DNA of 64,000 nt from Achatina immaculata (taxonomy: Eukaryota > Mollusca > Gastropoda > Stylommatophora > Achatinidae): NCBI GenBank assembly GCA_009760885.1, contig CM019718.1, positions 23,809,133 to 23,873,132 on the forward strand. Direction: 5' to 3'. Both the position numbers and the translations under genes were made by a program. This document shows positions 47,800-61,331 of the stretch, piece after piece. Under the pieces are notes generated by a model, which saw only the letters and a list, made by a program, of their open reading frames with translations, made no database searches and was not told the DNA's origin. The stretch's first letter is position 1. Each line of letters begins with the position of its first letter.

Positions 47800-48062
47800 C
47801 AGAATGTTTACTCTGTTACAGAAGGTGGGTGAGAAACCCTGTTGCTGTGGTAAAAAAACTGAGTGAAACTCACCTGTTTAAGTGAGCACAGGGGAAAAGT
47901 TAGCCATCTTCTGATTGTAGAGCTCAGTCATGTGGTCTGACTGGCGGGATGCATGAAAAGTTAAGTTCTTTTCTAGGTGCTAAAGTGAGAGGATGTATTA
48001 GTTTGATTCTGAAAGTTCTGCTAGGAATTCCTTTGTGTCATATTGTAAGTTATTGTGTTTGG

Positions 48063-48233
48063 TTGTCCTTTTTAGGACAAAAGTGTTGTAGAGTTTAGAA
48101 TGTAGTAATTCTGGTCAATTTGTCCATTTTTAGGGCAAAATGTTGTTCTAGTTGTATTATCCTTTTCAAGACAAAGATTGTCATGAGCTTTGCCATGTAG
48201 CACTTGCAAGTGTATTGTCCCTTTTTGGACAAA
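48063..48233. repeat. Four short inverted repeats (TTGTCC-loop-GGACAA)
   Basis: Hairpin-capable units ttgtcctttttaggacaa (48063-48080), a variant at 48119-48137, a weaker one at 48157-48175, and attgtccctttttggacaa (48214-48232). Spacing is 38-57 bases. Confidence 0.6.
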
Positions 48234-48589
48234 AAGTTGTGATTCCAGATTGAAAGGTTAGGTTGTAGTTTTTGGTATATATGATGTTAGAATGTTTTTT
48301 CAATGTTATCTGACTGTGTCTGTCCCATAGCGATGTTAATCACCTGGACAGATTTCCCTTATTCATTGTAATTGTTTATCACTTCTTCAGTCCACATTAT
48401 TTACAGCACTCACTTACAAATGGGGTTTCTCATTAAACTTTGTTATCTTTTTTTATAACTACTGGAATCCTGTTCTATTTGGATCTATGCTGAGTGTCAC
48501 AACTAGTGTTGAGTTTTACTTATGTAAAGTGGTCATGTCTGTGTACAGACTGTAGTGGCTGTTTGACCTGAGTTTTCATAGTTGCTAGA

Positions 48590-48765
48590 AGGATACATAA
48601 TGGGAAAAATAAAAGTGAAGAAGATGAAGGCAAAGATGGCTGCAAGACATTGTTGATGATCTGTGAATGAACGCATCAGCAGCAGGCCATCTTGCTTACA
48701 ACCAAGAGGCCTACAGGAGAGCTGTTAGGGAGGCAAAGTTCTGCAATGGACATACAAATGACTGA
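48590..48765 (+). mobile_element. LINE family B, 3' fragment with (GACT)n tail
   Basis: Matches the 3' end of the 16134-17740 element from ggatacataatgggaaaaa onwards, with an internal loss near 48630, then the [22 protein letters not shown] reading and tgactgactga. The coding frame is broken. Confidence 0.75.
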
Positions 48766-48769
48766 CTGA

Positions 48770-50572
48770 TTGTGTATATCAATGTAACATCTGTTGTATC
48801 ACTTATGTAGCAGTGAAGTAAATCTGCTCAGTAAATGGTGACATATTTAATACAGTGAATGAAGAAAGATTCAGTTCATTACTTCAAGTCAGTTGCAGCA
48901 CACACACACATGCTAGCACAGCACATCACAGTACAGTGTGTGTGGGCAGAACTTGTACAGGTAGTATACAAATACTAACATACATAGTTGAAGAGACAGC
49001 AAAAGGTAGAAAATGTTGCATTCCTTTAATTTACAAAACAGAGAAAGAAAAGTCAAATAAATTAACAGAGAAAGAAACATGATTATTTTTAAGTGCTCAG
49101 CAAAACCTTTCAGATTCCTTAATTATTACAGAGTTACATTCTCAGACAAATGTTTCAGTCCTCTAACATTCTAACATGTAATAGGAAAAAAAAAACACCC
49201 GCAAAATAACTTTATTACAGAAGGAATTAATTTATTTGATGAAATAACATTCTTGTGAGGAACAAAAAGAAAACATTGTAGCAAAAGGTAAGGGAAAAAT
49301 GTTGCAAAACAACAGTTTTCCCAGAGTGAACTGGTTATATCAAAATTATTTTTATGTGAAAAAGATTTATAAAATCTGTGGGTCAGAAATTAAATACATT
49401 TCTGAAAGGTGTATTTAATTTTAATCATCAGCTAGAAAATATATTTAATTACTATTTCTTTTTTTCAGCCAGCTTCATAAATATAACACTTTTTCTTCCT
49501 TATTAAGAATAATAAAGCCAAATCAAAATGAAAAAAAATGTGTCTATAAAACCCTTATTTCAAATCTAATTTTCAAGGAATGCCAGAACAGAAAAGATCA
49601 GTTGTAATGTTAATATTGATTCAATTATATATTTTTGTCTAAAAAAATAGTCATCCTTTTCATTCTGTAAAAACATTTAATATAGAAAATATCAGAAAAT
49701 TATCTGAATCAATTCTTTTCCTGAAAAAGCAGTGAAGTATCTGGCCAACACATAAAAAAATAGTTAAAAATTGCCACAGCCTGCAGTAAAAAATCAACTC
49801 TCATTTCTCAGAATTTATTTGAACTTTCAGTTTTGTTACCACTTTAGTCGAAGAGAGTCAGTCAATTCAGTGATAAATCGAATACAGTAATTTCTCATTA
49901 TTTCTTCAGCACTTATTATTGTTATTTTTAAAATAATTTATAAATATGAAAGAGCAGTTTGTTTAATAAAAAGATCTGAAGTTCAAAATACAAAAAAAAA
50001 ATGCTAATACAACTGTTTTCATATTTACATTTCTTACTTTAGCACATGAACAGTATAGGCACATGAACAGTTATAGCCCATTGCATAACAGCTCCTCATC
50101 CAAAGGCAGATGCAAGGAGATCTACTGTTGCTATTTTCACTTAATCAGGTTTCATTTTTTGTTTTTAAAGTAGATACCTGGCATATTCACATACAGGAAA
50201 CAATCTCTGAATGCCTGCTTGCAAAGTTTGCAAAGCACATCAGAGTACACTGGACATGTGGCTATCCATGCAATAAGAAATAAACTAATATTCAAATAAA
50301 ATTCAACTCTGTGTATGTGGAGTTATGTTCGTATTCACAGCAGGTGAGGGAAAGAAAACATTTGTTACATAATACAAGACCAAAATAGATTTATAAGATT
50401 ATTAGGTGATTTCCAATGTTACATACATTTAAATCATAGAAACATTCTACACATAATATAGTCACATACAACTTAGATTGAAACAATATTGAGTAAACTA
50501 CATAAAAATACCCCTGGTTTTCTTCTCTGAAATACCATAAAGAACACTTTTTCATCTTTCTCCGTATAATTG
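48770..50572. other. AT-rich region including the likely gene 2 3' UTR
   Basis: The - strand 3' UTR of gene 2 would start at 50572. The first reverse-strand AATAAA I find is at 49819-49814, giving a ~760-base UTR. No other features; short A and T homopolymers are common. Confidence 0.4.
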
Positions 50573-50635
50573 TTAGCTGGCAGACTGCACTAGCAAGACA
50601 TTGTTTTCTTCACCATTCTCGTCTGATTTGACTGG
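50573..50635 (-). CDS. Gene 2 coding exon 4 (C-terminus)
   Basis: After the acceptor ttttttttcag (ends at 50636) it reads PVKSDENGEENNVLLVQSAS and stop. Phase 0 with a strong T tract supports a real exon. Acidic composition agrees with the other exons. Confidence 0.65.
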   Translation of the reverse strand, partial: PVKSDENGEENNVLLVQSAS

Positions 50636-53600
50636 CTGAAAAAAAATGAATGATTTCAAATAAAGGTCCAGTTATTCTCCTAATATTTGTTCTATATTAT
50701 TAAATATTAAAAAATTATTATTTTATAACATGTTCAAAATAGATTCACAAAGAAACAAGATGCTGTTTTTTTTTTTTTTTAAGAAATATAAGTTCTTTCT
50801 GTCTGTTTCTTCATGTGTCTGCCTAATCTCCTGTTCATCCACTTTTAATATTTATCCATCCATCAATAAATCAATCCATCACCCACGTATCAAGCAAAAC
50901 AAAACCATTCATCTGCTCACCCAGCCATTCATTTACTCATCTGTCTGTCAAACCATCCATCTATCAGTCTTCTCATCCATCTATTCATCATCCAGTTCAT
51001 TTATCCATTATCCACACACATTTTTATTATCTGTCTGTCTGTCTGTCTGTCCATCCTTCCATCTGTCCATCAATCCATGTCTGTCAACCTGTCAGACATT
51101 GTTTAGGAACCCAAACCTGAGTGATGAGACCGAAGTATCATCAATGCCTGTATGTATGTGGAAGCAACACTTTGAATTAGGGTAGGGTTATGATCACCTG
51201 TCATTCACCAATATAAATATCATCTTTACTGGAAACCATCTTTGCTCCCTATAAATTGTTTAACGTTCTCTTGATTTAGGATTACAGACCCCAAAGGGAC
51301 TGCTTAAAATGTTCCAATATCCTCTTTGTCAGACTCAAAATCATCATTTTAAACAGTTATATTAGCTAAAACTCATCACTTTAAACAGTTATATTAGCTA
51401 AAACTCATCACTTTAAACAGTTACAACAGCTGCCAGTATAAAAGATGTCATATGGATGGGTAGGGTCAAGAGCAACTTAAAAGGGAATTTTTAATCATGG
51501 ATCAAGTCATTTGGTTCCCATACCCCCAAGGGGTACATATACTCCTGATTAAGAACCCCTGCCTTAGATACTATTACCAACTGATATAAATTGAATATAA
51601 GGAATATTATCATGAGGGTCTACAGTTTTTAAGACCACTCAAACACTGTAGACTTTCTACTAAAACTCATGGCAGCTGATGTCTGGATGAGTAATGGAAT
51701 GAGGCAGCTGATGTCTGGATGAGTAATGGAATGAGGCAGCTGATGTCTGGATGATTAATGGAATGAGGCAGCTGATGTCTGGATGATTAATGGAATGAGG
51801 CAGCTGATGTCTGGATGAGTAATGGAATGAGGCAGCTGATGTCTGGATGAGTAATGGAATGAGGCAGCTGATGTCTGGATGATTAATGGAATGAGGCAGC
51901 TGATGTCTGGATGATTAATGGAACGAGGCAGCTGATGTCTGGATGAGTAATGGAACAAGGCAGCTGATGTCTGGATGAGTAATGGAATGAGGCAGCTGAT
52001 GTCTGGATGAGTAATGGAATGAGGCAGCTGATGTCTGGATGAGTAATGGAACGAGGCAGCTGATGTCTGGATGAGTAATGGAACGAGGCAGCTGATGTCT
52101 GGATGAGTAATGGAACGAGGCAGCTGATGTCTGGATGAGTAATGGAATGAGGCAGCTGATGTCTGGATGAGTAATGGAATGAGGCAGCTGATGTCTGGAT
52201 GAATAATGGAATGAGGCAGCTGATGTCTGGATGATTAATGGAATGAGGCAGCTGATGCCTAGATGATTAATGGAATGAGGCAGCTGATGTCTAGATAAGT
52301 AATGGAATGAGGCAGCTGATGTCTGGATGAGTAATGGAATGAGGCAGCTAATGTCTGGATGATTAATGGAATGAGGCAGCTGATGTCTGGATGATTAATG
52401 GAATGAGGCAGCTGATGTCTAGATAAGTAATGGAATAAGGCAGCTGATATCTGGATGAGTAATGGAATGAGGCAGCTGATGTCTGGATGAGTAATGGAAT
52501 GAGGCAGCTGATGTCTGGATGAGTAATGGAATGAGGCAGCTGATGTCTGGATGAGTAATGGAATGAGGCAGCTGATGTCTGGATGAGTAATGGAATGAGG
52601 CAGCTGATGTCTGAATGATTAATGGAATGAGGCAGCTGATGTCTGAATGATTGCTGGAATGAGGCAGCTGATGTCTGTATCGGTAATGGAATGAGGCAGC
52701 TGATGTCTGGATGAGTAATGGAATGAAAGGCTGATAAATTTATATGTGTGTTGCAGTGACTCTTCTATCAATCAAGAAGTGTGTCAAAGAAGAAGGTGGC
52801 AAGGAGACTTCATTGATGCCTAATTAATCTCACTGGCCAGGCTGTGGTGAAACATGTTGTTCCTAGGATCAGCATGCGTTGTGATGTAGGTCTTGACTAT
52901 GTATCCTGTAGAGCTGCTGTAGTCACTGAAGCTTACAACATGAAACTGCTAGACTGTTTTGCACACTATGCAAAGCTAGCTAGTCCAAATAAAATGCTAC
53001 CCCTCAAAGGCCAGTACTACAATCCTCTGAAGTCAGTACTCTAGGCAGGTGCTCAGTTGGCCTAACTGGAACTGGAACTGTTGCTGGTCCTGGTGAGCTG
53101 CTTCACTACACTCAGTGCATGTCCTATGTGTTTGGTTTTTTACATCAGGATGTCCTTCAGTGTTTTTAGAGATATTACTCCAACGTTATATTGGTTGTGT
53201 ATTCGTCACATCCTAGTGTGTAAAAGAGATTTGCATCCACTGCTCTTTGTTACTTTTAATTCAGTTAGTCTTGCATAGTGTGTGCTTATGATGAAAAAAT
53301 GTTGGGCTTGTTCTTCAATTTTTTTTGGTTGGATGGTGTTATATAAGTCATTTTTTTGTCCACTTTGATGAGGCCTTTCTGCTAGCTGGTCAGTTATTTA
53401 CTTTATATTGACTGGCCCAGACAGTATATCCTTGTTGGCCTAACAGTAGCACTAACCTCGACTTAACTCCAATGACCAAACAGACCATAATCTGACCTGA
53501 ACTGACAGACCCTTTTGCAGTAATACTGGCCAAAAGTATGAACACTTCTTAAGGATTAATACATTTAAAAAGCAGACAGAGAAATGGGTTTCAAACATAT

Positions 53601-56600
53601 TTTAAATTTCAGGTACTTTTCCAAATGAGTCTTAAAAATTTCTTTGAAATAGAATTGAACCCATATAGCCTAAAGAAAAGAAATAATAATTATAAACTTT
53701 TTATACTTCAACTGCAACAGTTGTCTCCCCTCCTTCAACAGCACAATCATCTATTGGTGCTGCTGCAACATCAGCTTCTGCTGTATGTGATGAAGTTACA
53801 GGAATGATTGATTCCTCATCTTTTGCTTGAGTCTACACAGAGAGAAGAAATATATAGAAACATATAGTGCCTATAAGTTCCTAAGAAACATTCTATTTAA
53901 TAAACATCATACAGAATCAAATATTGTACATCGTTTAAAGCATCTGAGTGAAAATCAAAGTGTTTGGTTTAAGAATACAGAAGGTTAGTGCCTACTTCAC
54001 CAACATAAGAAGAGACTACAACAATATATTCTACACACAAAAAAGAATCTGACTAAGGTAGTTGGCACTTACTAAATAAGTTGATGTAATTAGAAAGTAC
54101 ACCTTCAGAAAATACCTCAAAGGTTTAGTTATAAAACTTAACAGAAGATAACAATCTACTCTGATCAAGAATTGCAGACTATCCACCATATAAAATGCGG
54201 ATCACTTAAATTCCACACCGTGTATTACAAAATAAGTCTCCAGACTCCAAAATCATTTCATGCGACATGTCCTTTCCAGAACACTGTCCCTCTCACATCG
54301 TCCATGAATGCAATACAGTCTTGTGCAAGTTGACCAGCGTCTTACAGCGACACATTCAAACTTCCCATGATGTCATGAGTCCATCTGTGGCAAGGTCATC
54401 CCTTTTCTCTTTTGCTGGGCATTATGCCTTCTACTATCAACCTCTCCAAGCTGTTCTGTCTCTTGATGTGACTGAAGTATCTCAGCTTTCTAATTTTTAT
54501 GCTGTTAACAAGCCAGTTTTCTGCGACACCTAATCCCATCAATATCTCTTTATTTGATTTTTATTTGATATTCTAAGTGCCCTTCTGTAACATTTCATTT
54601 AAAATGTTGTTATTCTCTTTTCTCTCTCTCTCTCTGAATTTTAAGTGCCAAGTTCACATGGGGCTTCCGCAAGGGTTTTCCACAAATGCCTGTCCTTCAT
54701 CTTTTTTTCTGCTCTTGCCCAGGTGAGCCCTCTATTGCTCAACATCCTTTCTGTTGTTCTTCTCCATGACTCTTTTGGTCTACCCTTACTTCTGTTCCCC
54801 TGTGGTGTCTATCTTAGTGCTATTTTTGGTAGTGAGTTGTCAGTCATTCGGAGCACATGTCCCAACTATCGCCAGCATCTTTCCTCAATAATTGTTGTCA
54901 GCAGCTTCATCTGCATTTCTGCCAATAAGATGTTATATCTTATGGTGTTTGGCCAAAATATTTTTCTAATTCTTCGTAAACATTTAGTCTGGAAAGAATT
55001 CAACTTGTTTTCTATGGTTATTCTCTTTTCTAGTGATTTGTTAAGTGTCCATGTGTCACATCCGTATATTGCCACTGGGAATATGTAAGCTCTTAGTAAA
55101 CATAACTTTGTTTTCTTGTGGGTACCTTGCCACATACTCTTCATTTGTGCTAGTTTCTGTGATGCAGCTGCAATTCTTCTTTTGATTTACACTGCACAGA
55201 CACCAATGGTGGTGATGATTGCATCTAGATATTTGAATTTATTTACATTTTCAAGCTTTTGATCATCATCATCATCATCATCGCCTTTCACTCCCTTAGA
55301 GCACAGGCCATGGATAAAGGCTCTCCAATCATCCCTGTTCTTGGATTTATTCTCTGCTTCCTTCCATGTGCATCCCTTGTCTCTGAGCACTGTCATAATT
55401 TCTCTTCTCCAAGTAACTCTAGGTCTTCCTCATTTTCTATTTCCTTGAGGATTCCATGTCAGTGCCTGTCCTGCTATGCTGGTGTCAGGTTTCCTCAGAG
55501 TGTGGCCAATCTACCTCCATTAGCTCTTAATGGTCCAATGTCATTTTGGGTTTTCTTCTCATTATGTCAGTTGTAATTACTTTAGTTTTGTTGGTGCTTA
55601 AAAAGAGGTTCTGAGCTTCATTGTGTCTTTTGACTGAGAGAATCAACTGTCGCAGTCCTTCTGAGCTGTTTGATAGAGGGGCAGTATCATCAGCATATCT
55701 AATTTCTGGTGGCCCCTGATGTTGAAAGAGTCAAATTGAGTTGTTTAGACTCCAGAATACATCCTGCAAAAATTGAGTTGTTTAGACTCCAGAATACATC
55801 CTGCAAAAATTGAGTTGTTTAGACTCCAGAATACATCCTGCAAAAATGCACACTCTAGAAGACTGAAGAGCCCACATCTCTTCTCAGGAAAAGGGCATGG
55901 ATGAAAAATTTGTGTAGGGGGGGGGGGAGGGGGAGAGGGAAGGAGAGGTGGAGAAGAAGTAGGCATGAACAACTAATGCTAATGAAAGCTTTCACATCAG
56001 TGACATATCTCCTTGTTCTGGTGGCTGAGCATTTAAAATTGTAGGCAAAAGAAGAACAACAGGACATATCTTTCAAAGATCTCACAAGAATACATATGCT
56101 AGGTTATGTGAAAAAAAATCAGAAAGAAGCCTATAATGAAAGTGAATATACCAACACAGAAGATTAATAGGTGAAAAATATGAATTGAAAAATCTTTCGT
56201 GTTGTGAATACTGAAGATAATGAAAATAAAACAAAATTAATGTTTGTCTGAGTTCAAATACAAATATGTCTTCTGCCTATGTATAGTATAAAATATTTCT
56301 CCAATAAGAATCAAACTCTTCTGTTTCTAAACAGTGAAAACCTGTTTTGGAAATCAGTTTATTTACCCTTTAATTTAAGTAATAAATAACTTCAATAAAT
56401 TATTTTTAGCTAAATTTGTATCCTGTCACTGGCCTTATAAATAGCTTTAAAAAAATTAAATAAAACAGCTGCTGTCATACATTGTTTCATAGCTGAAAGT
56501 TTGCAATTTTACACTGCCATAAATGCTAAATATAGATATTGCATTATTTCCTGCCTAAATCTGGTCAATGTGCTGATTGACTACAAAGATGTTTCTTACA

Positions 56601-59600
56601 TCTTATACAAAGATGTTTCTTACATCTTATACAAAGATATTTCTTACATCTTATACAAAGATGTTTCTTACATCTTACATTCTTTCTGTGTTGCTAAACG
56701 TCACATAGGGCCCACATGGTAGTTCGCCAAGTTTTCCTGTTTTTGGCAAGATTTTCAACCTCATCAAAGGATTTTAAGCCTGCTAAATTGGCCTCTCTTA
56801 ACAATGCCCTCTTGAGAGTTTCACATGGTAGACTTCTTTTTCTTTGCCCTGTTGAGTTCCATTTGATAGCTTGTTTTGGAATTTTCTGACTGTTTCTTCT
56901 CATCAAGTGATCAACATATGTCCACCTCCTTTTTCTGATCACCCATGAAACAGGTTGTTGTTTGCTCATTTGCCTTATCTCTGCATTTTCTTGAATTTGT
57001 TCCACTTTATACCGAGTATTTTCCTTAGGCATTCATTTTCAAACGAGTCTAATTTGTTGTCTATTTCTTTAGTTGTTTTCCAGCTTTCACATGCTTAAAT
57101 GAGGGTGGATATTACATTTGAACTGAATAATTTTAACTTGGTTTTTGTGCTTATAACTTTTGAATGCCATATGTTCTCAAGATTCTTGAAGGTCAGCATA
57201 AAGATGTTCACATGGAGTTTAATGTTGTTCATTAGGATTAAAAAAATAAATAATACAATTTGCTTTTTACATGGATTGTTTTTTGTTTTTTTTTCAAATT
57301 AGTGGCTTAGAAGTGATTAAGGATTAAAACATATTAGATTTTTATATTTTACAAACATAAGCTTTCATTATAAAGTTACAGCTTGAAGCAGAAGTAGCAC
57401 CAGTCTGCCATTACTCTTCTTACATCTTACATCCTTCCCATACCGTTCAACATCACACAGGGCTCACACTGTACTTCTCCATGTTTTTCTGTTTTTGATG
57501 AGTTTTTCAACCTCATCAAGGCATCTCATGACCACAAATTGGAGGTATGTTCTCCACAGATCACTTTGCACTGAAAACCCTCATATAGGGCTTTGATTAT
57601 ATTTACTATCTTATGGAAAAGACCATGCCATCTTAGGATTTTCCACAGCGCATCTCTGTTGACACTGTCAAAGGCTTTCTCAAAATCTATGAATAATGCA
57701 TATGTTGTGCTATGCCACTCATTTGCCTGTTCTAATATTTGTCTAAGTACAAATATGTGGTCTATGCATGATCTTCCTTTCCTAAATCCTGCCTGCTCTT
57801 TCCGAAGTTTTTCCTCAAGTGTTGGTACAATTCTGTTGATGATTATTCTGCAAAATATTTTACTGGTGAGTGGCAGTAGGGTAATGCCTCTCCAGTTCCC
57901 GCAATCTCTGAGGTCACCCCTCTTTGGTAGTTTTACTATAAGACCAGTTTTCCACTCCTCTGGAGCTTTACCTAGATCCCAAATTTGTTGTAATATCCGG
58001 CAAAGTTGTTTTGGTGTTTCTGTTTCTTCTGCTTTCAACATCTCAGCAGTCACTTCATCTTCACCTGGTGCCCTGTCTGATTTTAGCTTCTTTATCGCCT
58101 CCTTTACTTCACTTATTGTTATTGGTCCTGTACTGATGTTTAGTTCTGTTTTTGCTTCAGGTATGTTTATTGTTTGTGCTGCTTGTGTTCTGTTTAGTAG
58201 GGTGTTAAAGTGTTCCCTCCATCTTTCAATTTTTTCTCTTTCTCCACTGACCAGTTGTCCATTTTGTGTTCTTACTGCACTTTCACATCTTGTGTTGAAG
58301 TTACCTGTCATCTGCTTTGTGATTTTATATATGGTTTTCACGTCATTTGTATATGCTGCTTTCTCTGCTGCTTCTACTAAGTTGTCATAGTATTGATGTT
58401 TATCTTGACGGCATGATTCCTTCACTTCTTTGTCTTTTTGTGCATAATTACTTAAAACTTGTTCTTTAAGCCGTTGTGATTTGGTGTTCAGTAATTTTTT
58501 TTTTATTTCTTTTCCCATGTGGTCTTGCTTATCTATTCCTCTTTTCTCCATTTCCGATCTCCCAGCACCTCTTTTGCTGTTTCCTGTAGTGTTTTATTGA
58601 ACTCTAGTATGAACATTTCTGCTTCGTCTTGTAGGACACTGAAGCGGTTCTTAAGTACTATTGAGAATTCATTTCTTGTTTGCTGGTCTTTCAGTTTTCT
58701 TGTATCAAAACTTATCTTTCTGTGTTCTCCGATTTTGGCTTTCCTTAATTTTAGTTTTATTTTTGCTACCAGAAGGTTGTGATCACTTCCTACATCTGCT
58801 CCTTTCCTTGCTCATACATCTTGTAGTGACCGTTTCTACTTGTTATTTATTAGTACGTGATCGATTTGGTTTTCTGTGGTTTTTTCTGGGGACCTCCAAG
58901 TCACTTTATGGAGGTTTTTATGTTGGAAAATTGTCCCTCCAATGGTCATTATGTTTTATTCACAGAAACTGCACAATCTTTCTCCATTTTCATTTATTTC
59001 TCTGATTCCTTCTCTTCCCATGATTCTTCTTCTATCTTCATTTCCTTCACCTACTTTTGCATTGAAGTCGCCCAAGATGAGTAGCATATCATGCTTGGGT
59101 ATTGTTTCTACCGTGGCTTGGAGGCTGTTGTAAAAATCTTCTTTTAATTCCTCTTCAGCTGCTTCTGTTGGTGCATAACAAACTATAATAGACAGCTTCG
59201 TGAATCTTGAGTGAAGCATGCATATAATAATCTCTCATTTATTGGGGTCCATTTCAGCGATGCTCTTGATGCTTCTTTTGTTATAATCAATGTTACTCCT
59301 CCTTCATGAAGATCTTCTTTACCTGACCATATTATTGTATTTTCTGTGTGCTATGTTGTTAATTTCCTTCTGTCTTGTCCTGTCCATCTTGCTTCTTGTA
59401 TTCCTAGTATGTCTAGTTTGTATCTGTGTATTTCCTTGATGGTTTGTGCTAGTTTTCCAGTCTGGTTTAGTGTTCTTACATTCCAGCTGCCTATCTGCAT
59501 CTTGTGTTTAGGTTCCAAGAGGTCTGTAGTCGGGCTGGGGACTTCCAGTGGCTGGCTTTCATCCACAACCTTCATGGGCTCAGTTTCCTGATAAGCATTT

Positions 59601-61291
59601 CTCCTTCCACCTGCATTTGTTTTTTTCCTTGCTTCCATTTCTGTAGCAGTCTGATAGTTTTTTTACCAGATAGGGTTGCTGGCCCTATGCCGAACCCTCC
59701 TTAGTCGCCTTTTACAATCATGCATGGTAGGGTACAGTGGTCCTATTCTTTGCAGATCCCGGGTACCACACGAGGGAAGCATAGATCGTAAAGACTTCAA
59801 AATAATATTTTCCAGGGGAAACCAGCGTAGAAATGGAGTTGGCATAATACTGAATAAGAAGGCAGCAAGAACTGTGAAAGGTTTCTGGTGCATATCGGAC
59901 AGAGTGTTAATGATTAAATTACAAGGCCACCAAATAGACACAAATCTCAGTCAAGCATATGCACCAACTTCAGAAAGCTCTCATGATGAGATAAAAGGAT
60001 TTTACAACAATCTGCACATGGCAATGACACAGTACAAACCATGGGAAGTAAACTTTGTGCTGGGTGATTTAAATGCAAAAGTGGGGACTGAACAAGAAAA
60101 TGAAGCTACTGGCAAGTATGGACTAGGTATCAGAAATACAAGAGGAGAGATATTGATTGAGTGGGCAGAAAAGAATAAAATGATAATAGGAAATACTTGG
60201 TTTCAACAACACCCAAGGTGACTATGGACATGGAAAAGCCCAAATAATAACATACGTAACCAGATAGATTACATTATAATCAACAGAAGATTCAGGTACT
60301 CACAAATATCCATGAAAACAAGACCAAGCGCAGACTGCAACAGTGACCACATCCCAGTTGTAAGAAAAGTGAGAATCAGCTAAAGAGGTTAAAGGTAGCA
60401 GCTAAAAACAAAGAACTAGATACTAGAGATTGCTGTTACGGAAAGATAAGGCAATACAAGAACAATATATGACCATAGTGCATAATAGATATAATGCTAT
60501 AGAGAAGATTGAAATGACTGATGAACAATGGAATATGCTTAAAGACTCTTCAGCAAACATCTATCGAAATCCTAATTCCAAATAAACGACATGCTAAACA
60601 GGGGTGGATGACAGAAGAAATTTTGCAACTAATGGATCGGAGAAGAAGTCTTAAGGAAGATAAAGATGAATATGACAAAATAAATAAAGAAATAAGACAC
60701 AAATGCAATAAAGCTAAAGAAGAGTGGCTAAATAAGAAATGTAATGAAATAGAGACATACCATTATGGAAACGCAAGGAGCTAACAAACAAGGGCATACC
60801 GCAAGACTAGTTGTCTGAAGTCAATAATGGACAGAGATGAAATAATGGTAAGATAATGTGAATACATCAGAGAGCTCTTTGAGGATATTAGAAGTGAAAT
60901 AGACATACGAAATAATAATGAAGGACCTTCCATATTAAAAGCAGAAGTGGAAGAAGCCATCAAACACAGGAACAACAACAAAGCTCCAGGACCAGATAAA
61001 ATCACCAAGGAAGAATTGGAAGCATTAGGAGTGCTTGGCATAGAAATAATTACCAGATTGCTGAATGACATCTATAACAGTAACTATATCCCATCAGACC
61101 TTTTGCAATCAGTTTTCATTACCCTACCAAAGAAACAAGGTGAAGTTGAATGTGAAGACCATCGAACCATTAGTCTTATGAGCCATGTTACCAAAATCCT
61201 GCTTCGTATTATCATGAGAAGAGTCAGGGGCAAAATAAAACCAGAAATCACTGAAGAACAGTGTGGCTTCGTTGACGGAAAAGCACAAGTA

Positions 61292-61331
<40 letters not shown>

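Noticed and set aside
51480..51565. hAT terminal repeat around aagaacccctgcctta
   Set aside because: Resembles a hAT end, but no partner end was found within 2 kb.
57593..58390. 265-aa + strand ORF
   Set aside because: Antisense shadow of the LINE RT coding region on the other strand.
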